Below are positions 60,971-64,000 of a DNA stretch of 64,000 bases, piece by piece. Below the pieces are notes generated by a model. That model was not told where the DNA came from and ran no database searches. It saw only the letters and a program-made list of their open reading frames with translations. The stretch covers positions 73,616 through 137,615 of the forward strand of contig VBWE01000012.1 in NCBI GenBank assembly GCA_006218065.1, written 5' to 3'. Made by a program: the position numbers and the translations under genes. Origin of the DNA: Bacteroidota bacterium (GTDB lineage: Bacteria; Bacteroidota; Bacteroidia; Palsa-965). Every line of letters begins with the position of its first letter. Within the stretch, counting starts at the first letter, position 1.

Positions 60971-62131
60971 TTGGAACCCGAAATCCCGAACATACCGTCC
61001 GACATCAGCGTTACCATTCGCGAGCCGAGGCCGAAGCGTCCCTTCCGCCTGTACGACCGTATTATCTGGTGGCTCAATATCGCGGCGGCGCTCATGCTCG
61101 GACTTTCTTATTTCGCGCCCTGGGTGAGCCCGGCTGTTTTCTGGCCGGTCGCTTTTCTCGGGCTGGGTTATGGCGTGCTGGCCCTGGCCAATCTTTTATT
61201 CGCCGCTTATTTTGCCTTGCGGAAAAGGAAGCGGGCATTCGTTTCGCTCGTGGTGCTGCTCGCCGGTTTTCCCGTATTCGGTTTGCATTATTGCTTTACC
61301 TCGAAAGAAGCGGATTTTTCGGCAGGCACGTTTAAAGTGATGAGTTACAATACCAAACTTTTCGACTTATATAACTGGTCGCATAATGCCCAGACGCGTT
61401 CGAAAATGTTTGACATGATGCTGAACGAAAAACCGGACCTGCTCTGTCTCCAGGAATTTTACACGGAAGATACCGGCAGCCTGCGCAATTTCGATACACT
61501 GAAAGCCATACTGGGACTGCCTTATGCGCATTCGGAATACACCATTACCCTGCGCAAAACGGATCACTGGGGCATCGCCACCTTCAGCCGTTACCCGATC
61601 GTGAACCAGGGAAGTATCGTGTTCAATAACCGGAGCAATAATATCTGCATCTATTCCGACATGCTGATCCGCGGAGATACGGTTCGCGTTTACAATATGC
61701 ACCTGCAATCCATCCGTTTCGGTTACGCGGATCAGCAGTTCATCCACAACATCACGCACGGGAAAGAAACGGAAGACGAGATCGAAAATTCCAAAAACAT
61801 CATGCGCCGGGTAAAACGCGCCTTCACCAGGCGGGCCGGGCAGGCGGAATCCATTGCCCGGCATATTTCCTCTTCCCCTTACCCGGTAATTGTTTGCGGC
61901 GATTTTAACGATACGCCCATATCATACGCTTATCATACCATCAGTGAAAAATTAGAAGACGCTTTTCTCGAAAGCGGAAGCGGCATGGGCCGTACTTTTT
62001 CAGAATACCCGCTCGTTCCGCGGATCGATTATATCCTGCACAGCCCATACTACGAGGCTTCCGGGTTTACGGTCATCAAAAAAGAACTGAGTGATCATTA
62101 CCCGGTGGTTTGCCGGCTGAAGAAGAAATAA
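60971..62131 (+). CDS. Endonuclease/exonuclease/phosphatase-family membrane protein
   Basis: A 386-residue protein. Three membrane segments lie near residues 30-105, followed by an EEP (DNase I-like) domain with MSYNTKLFD, LLCLQEFY, WGIATFSRYPI, VYNMHLQS, VCGDFNDTPISY and LSDHYPVV, so the metal site and catalytic His are present. Such membrane-linked EEP proteins act on phosphate esters, perhaps lipids or nucleic acids outside the cytoplasm; the substrate is unknown. The start is a TTG at 60971; no good ATG lies nearby in frame before the membrane segments. Confidence 0.88.
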   Translation: MEPEIPNIPSDISVTIREPRPKRPFRLYDRIIWWLNIAAALMLGLSYFAPWVSPAVFWPVAFLGLGYGVLALANLLFAAYFALRKRKRAFVSLVVLLAGFPVFGLHYCFTSKEADFSAGTFKVMSYNTKLFDLYNWSHNAQTRSKMFDMMLNEKPDLLCLQEFYTEDTGSLRNFDTLKAILGLPYAHSEYTITLRKTDHWGIATFSRYPIVNQGSIVFNNRSNNICIYSDMLIRGDTVRVYNMHLQSIRFGYADQQFIHNITHGKETEDEIENSKNIMRRVKRAFTRRAGQAESIARHISSSPYPVIVCGDFNDTPISYAYHTISEKLEDAFLESGSGMGRTFSEYPLVPRIDYILHSPYYEASGFTVIKKELSDHYPVVCRLKKK

Positions 62132-62167
62132 GCCGCGACCTTTTTGCTGCCCGGACTTTTCAAAAAA

Positions 62168-62785
62168 TCAACTCCCTTCGCTTTCCCTTTTCACGCGGTA
62201 TGATCGCATCGTAAAATATTCAAATCCCAGGGCAATGCTGAAAAGCACCGGAAAGACTATCACACGTGCAAGGATGAGAACCGGATCGATGTCGGCCGGC
62301 CACGAATCGCTGCGGAAAACCGTTTTCCAGGAAAAGATCACATGCACGATACCGAGATGGCAAGCTGCGTCAAGCACCAGCAGCACCGCAAACAAAGTCG
62401 CCCAATTGTTCCGCCTGATCTTCCTGAACCAGAACAGGCTGGCAAACACCATGAGCAGAACAGGCAGCCAGTAAAAAACAGCATACGGTCCGGTCATACG
62501 GTTTAAAAACGGGAACTCGTTCGCAACCGCTTCTGCATCCATAGTATTCCGGGCCAGCCAGGTCAGGTGCCGGATCAATCCGCCGATAAAAAGAAAAATA
62601 TAAATCGTCGTTACCGAAGCCAGCAGCAAATTGGCCAGGTGTATAAAATGCAGGAGAAGTTCACGGCGTTTTTTCAGCAGCCGCGATAATAAAAAGAATG
62701 CGGGCACGATAACCACATACCCGTAATAACACGAGTTGACGGCCAGTCCTAGGCCGGTGAGAAAAGTCATACCTGCTATTTCCAT
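62168..62785 (-). CDS. Polytopic membrane protein, unknown
   Basis: A 205-residue protein with about five to six membrane segments (near residues 8-30, 45-65, 100-122, 130-152 and 175-195) and a basic end YRVKRE. No motif recognised. Its start overlaps the end of the phosphoesterase gene upstream by ten bases, so it is co-translated with it. A later in-frame Met at 62770 is an alternative start without the overlap. Confidence 0.7.
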   Translation of the reverse strand: MEIAGMTFLTGLGLAVNSCYYGYVVIVPAFFLLSRLLKKRRELLLHFIHLANLLLASVTTIYIFLFIGGLIRHLTWLARNTMDAEAVANEFPFLNRMTGPYAVFYWLPVLLMVFASLFWFRKIRRNNWATLFAVLLVLDAACHLGIVHVIFSWKTVFRSDSWPADIDPVLILARVIVFPVLFSIALGFEYFTMRSYRVKRESEGS

Positions 62786-63405
62786 ACAAACGTTATCGCT
62801 TCGTTGGCCGGTTGATAGTGCCTGTTCAGTACGCTGGCATTTACAAAAAGCGTATCGTCCTGCCGGATTGTTCCGTAGGCTTCGTGAATATGACCGAAGA
62901 GATGCAGCTTAGGTTTAATGCGACCAACGGTTTCCATCAGGTCTTCACAACCGACAGGCAGGCCGGTATAAACCTGGTCGAGCATGCCTGCGGGCGGGCC
63001 GTGGGTAACAAGGATATCGGTATTATCGGGAATAAGATCCCAGTGCTTTTTTATTTCCGCTCCACGCTGCCGGTTAAAAGCCCAGTCCATAAACCAGGGC
63101 TGGATCGGGGAACCCCAGATGCGGACTCCTTCGATTTCAATCCCGGAATCGTTGAGGTAAATAACCCCGGGAGGAATGAGCGAGCGGATTTTTTCGGGGC
63201 TTTCTTTTTCAAAGAAAAAATCGTGGTTCCCCGAGATGAAAATTTTATGGCGGTAATCCTGTTTCGCGAACCATTCGAGGAATGGAATGATCTCCTTTTC
63301 TTTTCCGCCCATCGAAACATCACCGGCATGCAATAAAATATCTCCCGGTGGAAGCGAAATTTCCCTGTGCAAACCATGCGTATCCGAGATGCAAATGATT
63401 TCCAT
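62776..63405 (-). CDS. Calcineurin-like metallophosphoesterase
   Basis: A 209-residue enzyme with the complete metal-binding set: SDTHG near 7-11, HAGDVSM near 26-32, GNHDFFF near 59-65, THGPP near 134-138 and FGHIHEA near 174-180. Members hydrolyse phosphate mono- or diesters, including cyclic nucleotides and nucleotide-lipid bonds; the substrate is not visible. It is the first gene of a two-gene unit with the membrane protein. The next gene, ssb, is divergent. Confidence 0.92.
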   Translation of the reverse strand: MEIICISDTHGLHREISLPPGDILLHAGDVSMGGKEKEIIPFLEWFAKQDYRHKIFISGNHDFFFEKESPEKIRSLIPPGVIYLNDSGIEIEGVRIWGSPIQPWFMDWAFNRQRGAEIKKHWDLIPDNTDILVTHGPPAGMLDQVYTGLPVGCEDLMETVGRIKPKLHLFGHIHEAYGTIRQDDTLFVNASVLNRHYQPANEAITFVWK

Positions 63406-63670
63406 GCGATTTTCCGCCCGATTTTTTTCCTAAAGATACAAAAGCCTGAAAAGTCGTAACACACTGTTTATCAATTAAATTATCCGACAACAAACGTTTG
63501 CAAACGAATACAACCAAGTACTTCCGGATACAAACGTTTATTAACCGGATAAAATTTGGAGGCTGTCACACCTTTGCACCGCATTTCGAAATTGCACCGC
63601 TAAGATCGATCGGCGGAAATTAAAAAAAGTAAGTGAAGATGCTTACGTATGTTAAACTTTAAAACAAATT
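63406..63670. other. 265-base divergent region before ssb
   Basis: Repeats of the type AACAAACGTTTGCAAACG and ATACAAACGTTTATT (63489-63543) are near-palindromic and could bind a regulator. A possible -7 element CACCTTTG at 63569-63576 serves ssb weakly. No gene seen. Confidence 0.45.
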
Positions 63671-64000
63671 ATGATTATGAACACGGTTAAGAACAAAGTA
63701 CAGTTGGTAGGAAACGTAGGAATGACTCCCGAATTGCGCGATTTCAACAACGGACGTAAAGTGGCGCGTTTTTCGATCGCCACACACGATTATTATAAAA
63801 ATGCAGCCGGTGAGCGTGTGCAGCAAACACACTGGTTCATGGTAGTTGCCTGGAACGGCCTGGCGGATACGGCCATGGAAAAGCTGCAACAGAAAGGAAC
63901 CGAAGTGGCTGTGAACGGGAAACTGATCTCCCGCAGCTACCAGGATAAAAATGGCCAGAAGCGTACGATGGTCGAAGTACTTGCCGGGGAACTCCTCCTG
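63671..64000 (+). CDS. ssb: Single-stranded DNA-binding protein (partial)
   Basis: The frame from the ATG at 63671 is open to the window end, 110 codons without a stop. The OB-fold begins NTVKNKVQLVGNVGMTPEL and continues with the conserved THWFMVVAWNGLAD and the typical end of strand and loop GTEVAVNGKLISRSYQDKNG. SSB coats single-stranded DNA in replication, repair and recombination. The acidic C-terminal tip that binds partner proteins lies beyond the window. Confidence 0.94.
   Translation, partial: MIMNTVKNKVQLVGNVGMTPELRDFNNGRKVARFSIATHDYYKNAAGERVQQTHWFMVVAWNGLADTAMEKLQQKGTEVAVNGKLISRSYQDKNGQKRTMVEVLAGELLL

Noticed and set aside
1-64000. tRNA or rRNA genes
   Set aside because: I looked in the intergenic stretches for cloverleaf arms and the GTTCGAATC-type loop and saw none; a tRNA scan would be needed to be sure.

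Overview
The window comes from the chromosome of a Bacteroidota bacterium, most likely of the Chitinophagales/Sphingobacteriales kind. The evidence is internal. Two secreted proteins carry type IX secretion (T9SS) C-terminal sorting domains. Many genes are preceded by the Bacteroidota -7 promoter element TAnnTTTG, in three cases with a TTG 19-20 bases upstream. Two HU genes, a THX ribosomal peptide, an LptD-type OstA protein, a TonB-receptor-like barrel and the MoxR/DUF58/transglutaminase operon fit the same phylum. Most genes are housekeeping genes with G/C-rich third positions; two stretches (about 24.6-26.2 kb and 39.3-41.7 kb) are visibly more A/T-rich.

Layout. 0-6.4 kb: start of folD (cut by the window edge), ffh, two T9SS cargo proteins (the second split by an in-frame TAG), a RelB/RelE-type toxin-antitoxin pair and a small membrane protein. 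6.6-10.1 kb: mtaB, lgt and an inositol-monophosphatase-family gene. 10.4-15.3 kb: an outer-membrane-like protein, a Na/Pi cotransporter and the bifunctional (p)ppGpp enzyme. 15.3-22.6 kb: minus-strand operon DUF58 - transglutaminase - MoxR - large repeat-rich secreted protein. 22.8-24.0 kb: fahA, broken by an internal deletion. 24.0-26.2 kb: an A/T-rich pair made of a helical-repeat cytoplasmic protein and a divergent small secreted Cys-containing peptide. 26.2-27.2 kb: a receiver-like protein lacking its phospho-acceptor Asp, followed by a GIY-YIG-like protein. 27.4-35.8 kb: envelope genes (propeller-like secreted protein, TonB-receptor-like barrel, tail-anchored J protein, amidase, LptD). 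36.1-39.3 kb: M28 peptidase, an unknown, AlkC-like repair protein. 39.5-41.7 kb: three A/T-rich genes that look like integron cassettes, with complementary end boxes and one well-formed attC-like hairpin. 41.9-49.4 kb: rRNA methyltransferase, SLC13 transporter, small lipoprotein, fmt, two HU genes, an arginase-family enzyme, TrmH, THX. 49.6-56.7 kb: GT-C-type membrane glycosyltransferase with an ILEI-like tail, two VOC proteins, a lipoprotein, a GH3/beta-lactamase fusion. 56.9-63.4 kb: a 58-bp tandem repeat array, mutL, two rhomboids, an EEP-family hydrolase, a membrane protein and a phosphoesterase. 63.7 kb to the end: start of ssb.

The intergenic spaces are unusually rich in imperfect palindromes. 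I count several families with two or three copies each, and one family keeps its stem by paired changes. No tRNA, rRNA, CRISPR, insertion sequence or prophage was recognised. The best candidates for something undescribed are the integron-like cassette block (39.5-41.7 kb), the helical-repeat protein/secreted peptide pair (24.0-26.0 kb), the covarying palindrome family and the 58-bp array upstream of mutL. All rest on reading the sequence by eye; no database search was possible.
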